Below are positions 33,256-46,347 of a stretch of DNA of 64,000 nt, one piece after another. Both the position numbers and the translations under genes were made by a program. The notes under the pieces are model-generated. The model did no database searches and was not told the DNA's origin. It worked only from the letters and a program-made list of their open reading frames with translations. Numbering within the stretch: position 1 is the stretch's first letter; each line of letters opens with the position of its first letter. The stretch is from Glandiceps talaboti (taxonomy: Eukaryota > Hemichordata > Enteropneusta > Spengelidae). Location: positions 6,567,216-6,631,215 of the forward strand of contig NC_135557.1 in NCBI RefSeq assembly GCF_964340395.1. The letters run 5' to 3'.

Positions 33256-33729
33256 TAAACGTTCTAAATATACTTCATACACTTTCGTTTACAGAGATCG
33301 TCGCTTATTATTATTACACGGCAGGTTTTGAGTACAAATTCATTGTGTTCTGGTTAATGACAGCAAGTGATTCAGTCGCAGATTTGACAGATTTTTAGCA
33401 GTAGAAAAAGAAAACGGAAAAAATACTCCACCCAACCTTGCATGACTTACATCTAGATATACAATTATAGGTTTACTGTGTGTATAGTTTTATGTTTTGT
33501 ATTGCGACATAGATTGCTCGTCGTTCACAATATTAATGAATCAATTCTATATTTCTTTACTGGCGTGTCTTTCTCTGACGTAATTTGGACTTCAGTCTGT
33601 TGATGATTTCTCATACCAATTAAACAAAGGTTACATATATATTTCTGAATCGGAACAGTAACATTACAATGGTGTTCGTTTACCATCACCAACACACATA
33701 TAAAAACAAACACTTCTCATCTTTCTACA

Positions 33730-33764
33730 CAGCAGCAGCTGCAGCAGCAGCAGCAGCAGCAACG

Positions 33765-33808
<44 letters not shown>
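33730..33808. repeat. CAG/CAA trinucleotide array
   Basis: GCAGCAG units grade into CAACAA and then CATCAA units. It sits in no recognisable exon. Confidence 0.9.
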
Positions 33809-33810
<2 letters not shown>

Positions 33811-33974
33811 TAATGTAAATAGTCATGGCATACACACTTTTGGTACTTTTTTTATTGGATAGGTAATATAAAATGACAGTTCAATCGCAGACCAATCACA
33901 ATAGATAGGTTACAAACCACTTCATAACAAACAGTCATTTGACTAATGACAAAGTGCTGTGAATAAAATGAGAT

Positions 33975-34166
33975 TATTACCCGATATTACCTCTTCGTTC
34001 GTCGTATCGCCATGAGTACCGTTTTGGCATTGTGACACGTCATGTTATATTATATTATATTATATTATATTATATTATATTATATTATATTATATTATAT
34101 TATATTATATTGCCGAAACGGTACGAACGGTGATACAACGAATGAAGAGGTGATGTCGGGTAATAA
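33975..34166. mobile_element. MITE-like element with TATAT core
   Basis: Arms of roughly 55-60 bp are imperfect inverted repeats: TTATTACCCGATATTACCTC and CCGTTTTGGCA at the left pair with TGCCGAAACGG and GAGGTGATGTCGGGTAATAA at the right. The centre is about 68 bp of pure TATAT repeat. No coding capacity. Confidence 0.82.
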
Positions 34167-34725
34167 CCGATTTATCATATGCCTATGCCCATTCAATCAA
34201 TGAAAGTACACGTAAAATTAAAACAAATATACTATGTAACGGCCGCGGCCTGCAGAGATTCCTGCACTCTAATGCCAGGAGACGTTCACATGCACGTTCT
34301 ATTGACCCTGTCAACCTATTTCGGTTGATCATCAATTTTCATCAGATTCTAGAGTAAAATGTCATTATTGTCATTATTTCGAAATATAACTTCGGTTGTA
34401 GAGATGGTTCTCTTAAAAAATCAGAAAATGCTTCAATATGTTATATAATAAAAGTAAATGGTCCCCTGCGATCACACTCGTAACTTTCGTACAGCAGTGT
34501 ATTTTTCATAGTGTGGTACAGTGTAGCGTAAAGTGAATGATGGCCTACTACAGTCGGTGATACCCTTATGAAATGAACGTACCTGTACAATGAGGTTGTG
34601 AATTTGTAATTTAAAGTATGATCCCAAATAGTGTCATTTGAGTATTTGGTATATGGATATTTTCGTCAGAATTTCCCTAAAATAGTCTAAATTTTGTGGT
34701 CATATGAGATAACATTGACCGCCGT

Positions 34726-34808
34726 TTTTGATGACGTTTAATGTGAATATCATGACGTTTAACGTCAAATATCAGAAAGTGATATTTCACGTTAAACGTC
34801 ATCAAGAA
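34726..34808. repeat. Hairpin with repeated TGACGTTTA motifs
   Basis: TTGATGACGTTTAATGTGAATATC at about 34729 pairs with GATATTTCACGTTAAACGTCATCAA ending at 34805. The loop holds a further self-complementary TGACGTTTAACGTCA. So three AACGTCA/TGACGTT motifs sit within 80 bp. Confidence 0.7.
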
Positions 34809-36255
34809 CGACTGATCTGAGCATAGGTATATGATAACACACATCTTAAACCAACAGTACTCAGTCCCATAACAAAGATGTCATATATAATAGGGGCTAT
34901 TAAATATCTCTCATCTAATAGGTGCTATTAAATATATCTCATACAATATGTGCTATTAATTATATTTCACATTATATATCAAACTTTAAAAGGTGTTTCT
35001 TTTAAATCGTTTGCTAAAACCACACTTTGTTGTATAATAAAGGTCTTCTGAAATGACTGTGTTCAATCAGCTGCCAATACTCAATCTTGTAAATTACCCT
35101 TCATAGATCAATACTGTCCAGTCTCGGGTCAACTACAAAAGCGTAAATCATTAATGTTTCATCGACCCTAATATTATGTATTACTGGAATATCTGCCTAC
35201 ATTGATCACTTACATGGCTACTTCGTCGAGAACTAGATGTTTGTGTTTGTATTTTGTGTAAATATCTATTAAATAGTGTCGATATATACTGTTATATTAT
35301 ATTATATTGAATTGAAATTTAGGAAAATCAAACCATCTCATATTGTTCAAAAACACTTAATTCAAGTACAATTGACAATGAAACATATCAATTACCATTA
35401 TGACTAAAACAACCACAAGTAAATATTAATGTTGACATTACTGGAATTTAAAGTGACATATACATATGAACTTTAACACACACAAATATTAATACGTATT
35501 TCTAAATGTTTTGTTTTCAATTCTACATGTATCGTCATCTTGAAATTATGAAATTCAAAACGTGCTGCATTATCCCAAACTATACGACACTGTGAAGTGA
35601 TTCTTTGAATAGAGGATGAGTACCATATAATTAAAATTCTAGTTATTAATTAATACCACATCAACTTGTCAATTTTTTCCACCTTTTTTATGGGTGTGCC
35701 AGTGCGTTTATTCCTGTGACCTATTTCCAATGCATGTTTGTAATGGTTGTCAAAATAGCTTTCTCTGTGACAGTTATTTGTGCATTTCTGGATTTCAGAA
35801 TCCCTAACAACAATAGTTTTCGGTAACGTATATTTATAACACATTGTGCATTCTGTTTGTGCAGATTTACTCAGTGCTCGGCATTCACTCGGAGCCACAA
35901 ACCTCAAATGAGTAAAAACAGTAGATATGATAAAATTACAAATATTCAAATCTAGGTAATGGATAAAATTACGAGTGTGCAGTTACGATATCACTTCTTG
36001 ATCAATTAAAAGTAATCCAGGTTTTCTGACCACTTTGTCGAATGTGGGAAAGTGCACCAGTGTAACTACGTATATTAGTCACGATTGATAAAAAAAACAT
36101 ATCAACACTAGAAACTCTATTTTTTGCAGAACGCTAGGTCAATAAATAAATATGAGGTTTTTACCAGTTTATAGGACGTTTACTGTACTTATAATCTAGC
36201 GTGCCATCGTCAAGTTTAATTTCTGATTTGTTGTGCATGATCTCGTTTTCCGGCA

Positions 36256-36261
36256 TTTATT
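36256..36261 (-). terminator. Polyadenylation signal AATAAA
   Basis: AATAAA on the minus strand lies about 9 bases downstream of the TAG that ends the polycystin-like frame (36270-36272). It supports that exon being terminal, though the implied 3' UTR would be very short. Confidence 0.5.
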
Positions 36262-36269
36262 TCTGAATC

Positions 36270-36416
36270 CTATACAGGAAACTGCACGTCAGCTATTCCA
36301 TCTGCCTCCTCTGCTGGAGGGGTCAACATCTGTCGGAATTCTTCATCATTGTCGACTTCCAGTGGTTTTTTCAAGAGAAAGAACGCAAGTGACATCCCAT
36401 GGGCAACGATAATAGC
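36270..36416 (-). CDS. Exon 16: TM segment 6 and C-terminus
   Basis: Continues DPLK into [20 protein letters not shown], then an acidic tail ([10 protein letters not shown]...[12 protein letters not shown]) ending QFPV and TAG. Acceptor CACATACAG. In longer family members this point leads to the polycystin channel module. A weak donor (CCT|GTATAG) overlaps the stop, but no downstream exon was found and an AATAAA follows, so I favour a true end. Confidence 0.72.
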   Translation of the reverse strand, partial: AIIVAHGMSLAFFLLKKPLEVDNDEEFRQMLTPPAEEADGIADVQFPV

Positions 36417-39400
36417 CTGTATGTGAAAAGAAAATCAACGGTATTATTATATATCATAAAATATGACTACAACTTTTGTTCAGCCTGGCAAGTATAGAAG
36501 CATTAGTGTAAAGTGTACAATTTGTCTTAGGTAGTACTTCTTCTCCACAATGAACATAAAACGAATAATAAATAACTGTATGAACTTTATGATAAACCAT
36601 CATTACATACAATGATATATTGATGTGACAGAATGTTAACCAGTAACCAATATATTCGTATGCCGTCATATGCTAAATGTGGCTACTGACTATAAAACGA
36701 GCTGAGATACAACTTTTCAAATCATAACTTAGATACACGGTACATAACTCTGTACTCCTTGAATTAATGAAAGCATGAAATGACATTTTTTTCTCACTCA
36801 GAATCATTGTAAGGTTTATGGCAAGCAAAGACCAATGTTCATTTCACATAACATAATCCTGTCAAACTGTGGGCAACAGAAATAAACCACCGCGCAATTT
36901 CCGGCATAGAGGTGATCCCTGTTTTGATCTCAAATTCAAGCATACATATTTACTTTCGTTACATTTTTCACAGCATATGGTATTAATTAACATTGATTTC
37001 GGACTTGTGGATTGTCAAATACCCCATACATATCGCATATTTATATATAATTCCATGAAATCAATGTTAGTTTTACGTCAAAATGCTCCGAGTATGATTC
37101 CGCGGACTAATACAAATTCGAGCCTACCGGCTCGAATTTGTAGTCCGCGGAATCATACGAGGAGCATTATGACGTAAAACTAACATTGATTTCATGGAAT
37201 TATATATTTATCACATAAATATTTCCCCGTATTTTTCTAAAATTTTAAATCGTATTTTACGAATACTGCATCATTTCATCGCACTATATTCTTCATCGCG
37301 TATTAAAAAATGGCGCCCGATGGCTATGCAAATTGCATAATCGCGTGACCTGTCGCGAGGTCAAGCTCACCATATGTATGGTATCGGTCATACTGTTGTG
37401 TGGTTTCTCAACCAAAATTATCGGTTATAACCTTGCGATGTACATGTTATATCGAATTTAGTTTAAAACGTAAGTAGAATTGTCTGAATACGACTTTTGT
37501 GCCGTCATTTTAATCATATTTTCTCGGGTTGTGTAAGTTCGGAGATCTGAGCTCGACGGAAAATCGGAAGTAAGCTTAAGCTTGCCGGCTGCTACATCGA
37601 TAATCTACGTGATTTTTAAATAGAGTAAAATGTATCAAATTAAAATAAAAGGACTTCTACGTATCAAACTCATGTCATCCAAGGATATATGTAACGTAAT
37701 GTATGCATTTACGTTTTGAAAGCACATAATTATTACGATAAACTTGATCGTAGCGTAGGATTGACACGAGCACTCGAACAGTACGGAGAAAAAATAGTTC
37801 GGTAGAACAGGGGTGATATGCTCTGAAATCACCCCTGTTTGACGTCACACAGTAGAAGATATGCACGTATTTATGTGATAAATAAATGTACCTTCAACGG
37901 GTCAATCAGGAAAGCTGACAATGCACATGATGTAAGTTGAGATACCAGCCACTGCATTGACACTTCTGGTCCCCAATCAAGACTGTACATGATCAAGAAG
38001 AAGTTTGACAGTAATATGGAGGTGATCACTAGACTCCAGCCCAATATTAAACAGCAGCTGGGCAACAGATTGCGTCTGGTAGTATTCCCATCACCGTCAA
38101 CATTGGTAGTTATGATTTCCATGGGCAGGATTCGGCTTAGGCGGTTGGATTTCTCGAACAATTTAACCATCAGGATTGCCGGTGGTATATTTATAAGACA
38201 AGATATGAAGGCAATATATAGTGTACCCAGGGAAATGGTCACCTCACCATAACCAATAGTTTTTGTGGCTGCTACTTTATCTCCAGTATTGTAGAACATC
38301 GCACTGACCAACATCGTTAGAAACAACATGGATGTAATACAGGACAAACGCTGTACTCTGGTAAAATGACTTGGTAGCTGTCGGTTGAAGATTGAACCCC
38401 ACAAGTAATCGTTGAACAGTTGCAAGCGAAGTTTGTTGACCAACACGTGTGTAAAGCTCCTCCGATCTTCTTCTTTTGCGACGTCCAGGGTCTTTACCAG
38501 GTTGTCCTTTCCAAACCATCCATAGCAAAGAAAGTCATACCTGAATTATTAAACATAGAATGATGTAGATAGATAAGACTTTCTCAGAGAAACATATAGT
38601 GTTGATAATAAGTCAATCATGTTGTGTAGTTGTATGATTCATAGGAATGCTATCAACCTACCAAACTTTCAAAGATTAGGTCTTTATACCCTGAACAACG
38701 TTACATTCAAAGGATAGGACGAAGACTGAAAAGAAGACCTCATTACCCATTTGACACCTAAAACAAACAATCTGATGAAAAAGTGTTTTAACAGGGTCAT
38801 CATTAACCACGATTTAATTAAAACAGAACATTTCTGAAGTTTATATCATCGATAGTTTACAAAGAAACGCTGTCTACGACATGGATTGGTATTAAACGAA
38901 TTTTGTGTTTATAGAGTGAATTTATTTTCGTCAGGAAACACAATGATTCGACATGTACCATAGCTAGTTTAATAATCAGATATTCTTAATCTTTTAGTCA
39001 TAGATAAATTGAAGCTGGGGGATGTGGGTGAAAACGAAAACGTGGAAAGGTAATCCCTATATTCTAAAATTAACATGTTACAGCATTACTCTAAATATCT
39101 ATTAATTATTGTTTTATCTCTCCCAAACTGATGCCCACAGATTTAACATTTCATCCTGTCACAGCGGCGTGGTGTTGGCGGAGTGATACATGGATTTTAG
39201 TCAAGGCTATTGTCTGGAAGTAACCACCAAATACATTACAAAACACAAGGGACTTTCATTTAAACGAAAATAAAAACTCACTTCTTTATTTCTGCTTCGG
39301 GTTTCAAATCAGTAATTTCAATTCTATCCAAGAACCATGGATCGTAGTCTTGACCGTTTGACTTACACAGTGTCACTTGTAGTCGTTCAATTTGTCCCAA

Positions 39401-42072
39401 ATAATCAAACACAGCAGCGTTCAAGGAGTGAATGCTTCCTGACTTCAAATCCTATAAACAAGAATATATTAAAATGAATAGGTTTTCAACTCAGCCGATA
39501 GAGGCACTGATTTTGTGGTCCGTATCATAAAATACAAATTTGTCACTTTTCTTACTGTTATGAGTTTATCTACACACACATTTACTTACAGATGATCCAG
39601 TACACCTCATGAGAGTTAATCATTACATTACGTATCTAGAAACTTAGTTTCAAACAATGGTCCATTTGCAGCTAGTGCGGCATTAAATATGCCATTACTT
39701 ATGCTTTAAATTACGAACAAATCTTAGAATGAACGTTCTTCTTACCAACTCTCTCTCCTTGCTGTCAAGAAGTATTCTTCGGCTGATCCCATTCTCGCCA
39801 TCTATTCTCAGTGCTACCTTGCACTTAGTACCGGCTCTAGGACGTAATCCAGTATATACAGTTATGCCATACCAGTATCTGTGCCAAGGCTCGTTGTTCG
39901 TCTGAGTGACTGCAAGCCACTACAATTGAAATTAAATATCAGCAAATATTATTGTTAATTAGTGGTGTATGTACAAAGAATCTTACATTTATCTTAAGAA
40001 CTGTAGGAGTTTCAACACTTTTTACATAAATGACAGTTTTAACTAAACCTAGTAAATGAAGCGTTTATTCCAAAAATCTTTTCTTACTGGTAAAATGGAC
40101 AACACAACCTATGACAGCATAATTAATAGATTACCTTAATTGACACAAATCCACGATGCATAGTGATGGATATGACATATGTACGATGACATGCACAGTG
40201 CACGGTGGTGGATATGACATATATTTCAACAGAATGCACCGTTCACGGTGATAAACATGATATCCATATGACAGAATGCACAATGCATGGTGATGGGTAT
40301 AATAGACATATGACAGAATGCACTGTTAAGGATATCCTTTACATACGACATAAAGCAACATGGACAGTGATGGTTACGATATACATACAGAATGGACGAT
40401 ACACAGTGATGGTTACGATATACGTACTACAGAATGCAACATACAGAGTGGTGGATGTGATATACGTACGACAGAATGCAACATGCACAGTGATGGATGT
40501 GATATACGTACGACAGAATGCATGATGTACAGTGATGGATATAATATACGTACAACAGAATAGAACATGCGCAGTGATGGATATGACACAATTTGACAGA
40601 GTGTAGAACGTTTTGACACTTTTGACTTTTCCATTATAGTGGAACAATGTGAGATGATGCAAATAATACATATTGACAGGACATCTGTTAACGAAAAGCT
40701 ATTAGCTTTATTCACCCCCGGAAAGAAAGTTAGCAATGTAATTGCTACAGAGGCACAAGTTGACTTTACAAGTGTTAGAGGTAATGTCACGAACTTCAAA
40801 CTTGTAACAATGTTAATTTCCATGATATGTAAAACCACTAAACACATGACATCAATGTTAACTGTTTACTAGCTAGGTTGAATATGGGGTTCGTACAAGT
40901 ATGATTTATAAACCATCCAAGTAAAATAAATTTATAAACCCTAATATGCCATCAATTTAATACATGCAAACACAATTAGTTACATTATTAATATTATGTT
41001 CTTACATTCAGTATGTCTTGTTTATCCTTCTTTCTCATCCAAATCACTGAGATGATGTATATAAGCAATCCTATGATAATTACAATCATCACAATACTGC
41101 TTTGCAATGATAGGTCAGTGGAGAAGACGTTGCCAAAATCAATCGTATTGACTGGAACAACAACATCAGCAAGCACACTTGTGAATGTCGTCAGGTGATT
41201 GAAATAACACATATCAAGTGTACCATCGCCAGATGATGAACCAGGCTGTAATACAAACAATATGATATTCCGTTAACAAAATAACTAAATATATAACTAT
41301 TAGTTTTCTTCCATACACTATAAAGACACTGCATTGGTGAAGGTGACCAAAATGATGTTTGTCATACCAGACAAACATATATGTATTTAACTGGTTTGTT
41401 TATTTGAATACTTACTTACTTAATTAATTACCGTAATTAATTTCAAGCGTGATTAAAATTTGCCAATAACATGTGCAATGGTCCTGATGGTGTATCTTGG
41501 AGGATTCAAATTACAAACACTAAGACTACAAGGATTTAACAACTATAGATCAAAAGTATATATTTCAGGCAGAAAGTAGGGACTAAATATTTACATTCAG
41601 TCATAAAATAGTAGTCTTAATGTCTGAAATAATACAAATAGGTTAAAAGTCGTACGTGCATTTAAAGAGTGTGCCAATCCTCAGTATAATGCTAGCACAT
41701 TCAACTGTCTAAGGTCTAGATGAGTCGAAAGCAGGGCGTGGTGTCAAAATCACGGTACACATGTACATATACATACCCATACTATGTGAGTAACCCCCCC
41801 CCCCACCCCCTTCCATCACTGCCATGGAAACTTACCCAACATCCCTCAGGCTGCCATGTTCGGTTATATTCATTCCAATACAAACAGGTAGAAACGGAAA
41901 CCGATAGAATGATATTGTGTTGTTCGATTCTGACGTGTTCATTCTTGTTGTCTGTAGATCAAATATATACACATATATCACTTTATCATGTAATTAATTG
42001 TTATGTTTCTCAAAACGTATTATTTAACCGAAATATTTTTTTAAAATACGTTAATAATCAATCCATCAATCC

Positions 42073-42135
<63 letters not shown>

Positions 42136-43776
42136 TTTACGTTGTAAAAAGTTATATGTGTTAACATGTAAGAATAGATGGAACGATAATTTGATAAATC
42201 AAGTCAAAAAGATGAACTTACTGGTTTTCAACAGAAAAATGTAAACATCATCAGAGGATGAAGTGTTGTACATCAATCGACGCCTCGAACCACTTGGGAT
42301 TTCCCATGATTTGTCAAAGTCGGTTTCATTTGGGTGTGAATCGGCTTTCACATACAGATCATACTGTATACCAGTTGTCTCTGAGTCGATGGATACTGTT
42401 ATAACACTGTCATGACCAGTCCTATTTACACTAAACTCCAGATCGTTTTGAGAAGATAATGCAACTTCTTGGGATTGTTTATCATTCTGCGATGGTTTGG
42501 TATCTTTGATGAAATAGGACCCTGTAGCTTTGATCGGGTTGCCATTGATATCCAGAAGATCCAGAGATATAACAGGTGATGACATCAAGATCTCAGGAGA
42601 CTCGCACATGTAGGAATTGGTCTTAGAACCAAGGAACTTAATAAAAAAATAAAACATTATTGAGCGAGTGTTATATAATGTTAATCAATATGGAATCATC
42701 TTCATTATCATTAAATTATTAGAAGTAAAGGAAATATTAATACTCTTAAGGGAAGGAAACCTTGGATGACCCACCTTACTAGAGTGTATCTTTTGTTGAT
42801 CAGCAGTATCTTCCTCATTTCCTACACTTGATAATTTGAACGCACCAGCTTCCGAGGTGAACTCGTCATTTTCAATGTTGGATTCGCTGTATACCCGTAC
42901 ATCAGCAGTGATGATATTCGATTTTAAGGAAACGTGTTCTTCCTTCGTCCTGTTCATCACTAACAGTGTGGTATTAAGGCAAGAGTCAACAGCATTGGTT
43001 ACCAACGACATGGCGTCTTTATCCTTTTCATGAAACAAAGAAAATGGAATGATACTTATCAATAACAAATCAAGGTGAACATTAATTCAAATTCAAAATC
43101 ATTTTTTTTTCGGAAATTCAATTTCGCAGTGAGATGTTTTGGTGATATTGGTGTCACATATTAATCAGTTTATGATAACATGTACGAAAATACAACACTG
43201 CCCTTGTTATCAACAAACATGTTAGTATTTATGTGTATTAATCTACTAGTGTATACAATTCACTTACCGATTCAGTGCACTTCTTGCCACCTTCATCTGT
43301 CATCACACTAGAGGCACTAACTTCAATAATATTTGAAGATGTGAGCAGTAAATCTATAAACAAAAATAGCACATTTTACTAAGGTGTAATATTTTTTGGA
43401 TCATAAACGTCATTCAAGGAACTCGTGGGACAAGTCTTTGAAAATATAGATGAATATGTTATAGACAAAACTGAATTGTTTGTAAACAATACAAGGAACA
43501 GCCTTAAGCAGTAATCCTTTGTAAATCATTACTAATCTAGTCTTCAGAATAGCATACAGATTGTTGGATGACTTCATAATGAGTAAATATCAAACAATGT
43601 AAGCAAACTTACCATTTGTCACTTTACGAATCACCTCATCATTTGCATCGTTATCCATGGCAAAGGAACTCAGTACACCAGCTAGATGGTCAGTGACCAC
43701 TGCTCCAGTTTTCTACATTTGTAATGAAATATAGATGATGAGTTCTAGAAATATCATATGAAATATGCGGTATAGT

Positions 43777-43869
<93 letters not shown>

Positions 43870-46057
43870 TTACATACCTTGCCTAAACATCCATATTGTA
43901 CTTTTTGTAATATACATCACCATTTCACTGTTATTATGGACGTAGTCTTGTTGATTGGCTTATGTGCATTCACTTTTTGGATGTTTATTTATACATTTGC
44001 ATATTAATCCCCTTTGTTATTTTTGTACTGTAAACACCTTCATTAAGCTGTTGCCAAGGGCATGATGTTATTGCTACGATTCTTACATACCATTTTTGAA
44101 TCGTGACATCATCGCTTGACTCTTGCTTTGGCGTGGTCATTGTTGTAAGGGCCAGTTGTGACAAGTTGAATTGTTTTGAACAATATGTGTAGATATCACC
44201 TCCACAATCATTCCCACCAAATATAAACCCCTAATTTGCATACCACTGGTGGGATCATCACGTCCTTAAGAATTCTTAATCTACACATTCCTAAAAACTC
44301 TCCACCACATTTCTGACCAATCTGCCCAGTAGTTTTTTAGTTTAAGTTTGTGGCCAAACACGACATATTTTGACCCAAATCATACACCTGTGAAGCGATC
44401 ACTTTGCTTTGAAAAATTTTTTAACAACAGATGGATGCTTTACTATGCCTATAGCACTACTGAATTCCAGTTTAGTTGGGCTAGACAGCATATGGTGGCA
44501 CATTCGAAAAGCAAACCGTTGCATTTTATGTAGATCCTAAATGTATCACTGACAAGACGAATCGCATAATTAATGTAATCACGCCAATGTACGTGATACT
44601 GTCAGGATGTAAGAATGTCTAAAAGAAACAAAATAAAAGAAGAGAGACTCTCTCCATGTATGACAGGGGTCGCCGACATCCTCTAAGGGTCGCCTCTTAA
44701 GGACGCTTGGTAGAAGTAACTTTTTAATAATTAATACGGTTCCCAATTATGGTCCATTTCTAAATTAATCTTGTAAATAAGTATTAAATGTGGATTTGTA
44801 ATAGTTTAAATTACCCTAAAACTCATTTCTAATTACATTTATTACACTTCTACATGGTTCAAGAAATTAATGTGTATGACTTTGTCTTCTACGTATACGT
44901 CGCTCAAAGTTATAAAATATTATCGTTGTTGTGCGCAGAGTAGATGCGTGTTGATCGAAATAACTCCAACAAGCAGTAGTTTCGGGCAATAGTCACTCCA
45001 TGTCTGGATAATATCACTCCAAGGGTAATGATCAATTTAAAGAAGGTAATGTGATTCGAGTCTGAACAATGACAGTTTGTGTGCGACCATTGAGGTGTAA
45101 TAAATGTATTTATTTACCCTAGTTCCTGATAATAGTTCCTTTGAATCACTAAACGATGTCACTGTTAAGATGCTGTGGGTCACTTGTTCCAAGAGGTTTG
45201 CATCGAACGTTGCCACTTTGGTAACAGTAGACAGCACATCCATCAAGTTTTCTTTATGCTGTTCGAATACAGAGTTATATTTTAAGTAAAACTGAACAGA
45301 ATTAGAATCTTACAACACTGTATCAGGAACAGTAATGAGTGTCTAAAACATAGATACGATAATAACTATATGTTTCCGAAATATTTTGATTATCTTACCT
45401 CTTGCGAACGTTCAATAGAATAGGTGTCTTCTTCCTATTGGATAAAAGTGAACGAAAATGTTAATACACGTTCTACTCTATCTTATGACAAAGTGATGAA
45501 ATTATAACTTGACATGTACATGTTGACATTTTAAAACTACGTTTAGTTGGCCTCTGTCATCAATTTATATTAAACTTCATATAGATCCATACATATTGTG
45601 ATATTGCATGGTGAACGATTCCCATTAGGTATTTACATAATTAATAAGGCCTCAGGATGTCAACCTACCATTTGCCAATCGTTGATAACTTGTCCAATGA
45701 TATCAATTTCTTGTACTACTGAAGACACAACGTCAGTAGTGGGTTCTTCTCCGTCGAACTCTGTCAGGAAATTTCCAACTTTGGTCTTTAATCTTTCGAA
45801 GCTGTCACCTCCAGCTTGATGTACCTATTTTGTTGGAAAAACGAAGTGTAACAAACACTAAGTAAAAGATATGTATGGAATCGAATACAGAAGAAATCAC
45901 TCAGTCAGTCAGCCAGCCAGACAGCCAGCCAGCCAGCCAACTGACCGACCGACCGACCGACCGACCGAATGACCGACCAACCGATACACCCACCCATCCA
46001 TCCATCCATCAATCCATCCATCCATCCATCCATCCATCCATCCAACAATCAATCAAT

Positions 46058-46108
<51 letters not shown>

Positions 46109-46113
46109 CCAAC

Positions 46114-46184
<71 letters not shown>

Positions 46185-46256
46185 CCAACCAACCAACCAA
46201 CAAACCGACCGTTGATCGGTCGGTCAGTCCATCAACCCGTCCTTCCGTCAGTCTGG

Positions 46257-46347
<91 letters not shown>

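Larger units (their letters stand above)
30101..36255. other. Intergenic DNA rich in simple repeats and foldbacks
   Basis: No coding exon is supported. Notable contents are the TATG/TCTG arrays (30747-30913), an (AC)n array (33188-33255), a CAG/CAA array (33730-33808), a palindromic element with a TATAT core (33975-34166) and a TGACGTTTA-rich hairpin (34726-34808). A 99-codon minus-strand frame at 35650-35949 has several cysteines but no recognisable domain. Confidence 0.45.

Noticed and set aside
40205-40847. Tandem-repeat proteins on both strands
   Set aside because: Frames arise from the 42-bp intronic minisatellite.
44100-44540. Extra polycystin-like exon between exons 6 and 7
   Set aside because: Exons 6 and 7 already join in phase 0 and no acceptor/donor pair with coding-like sequence was found here.
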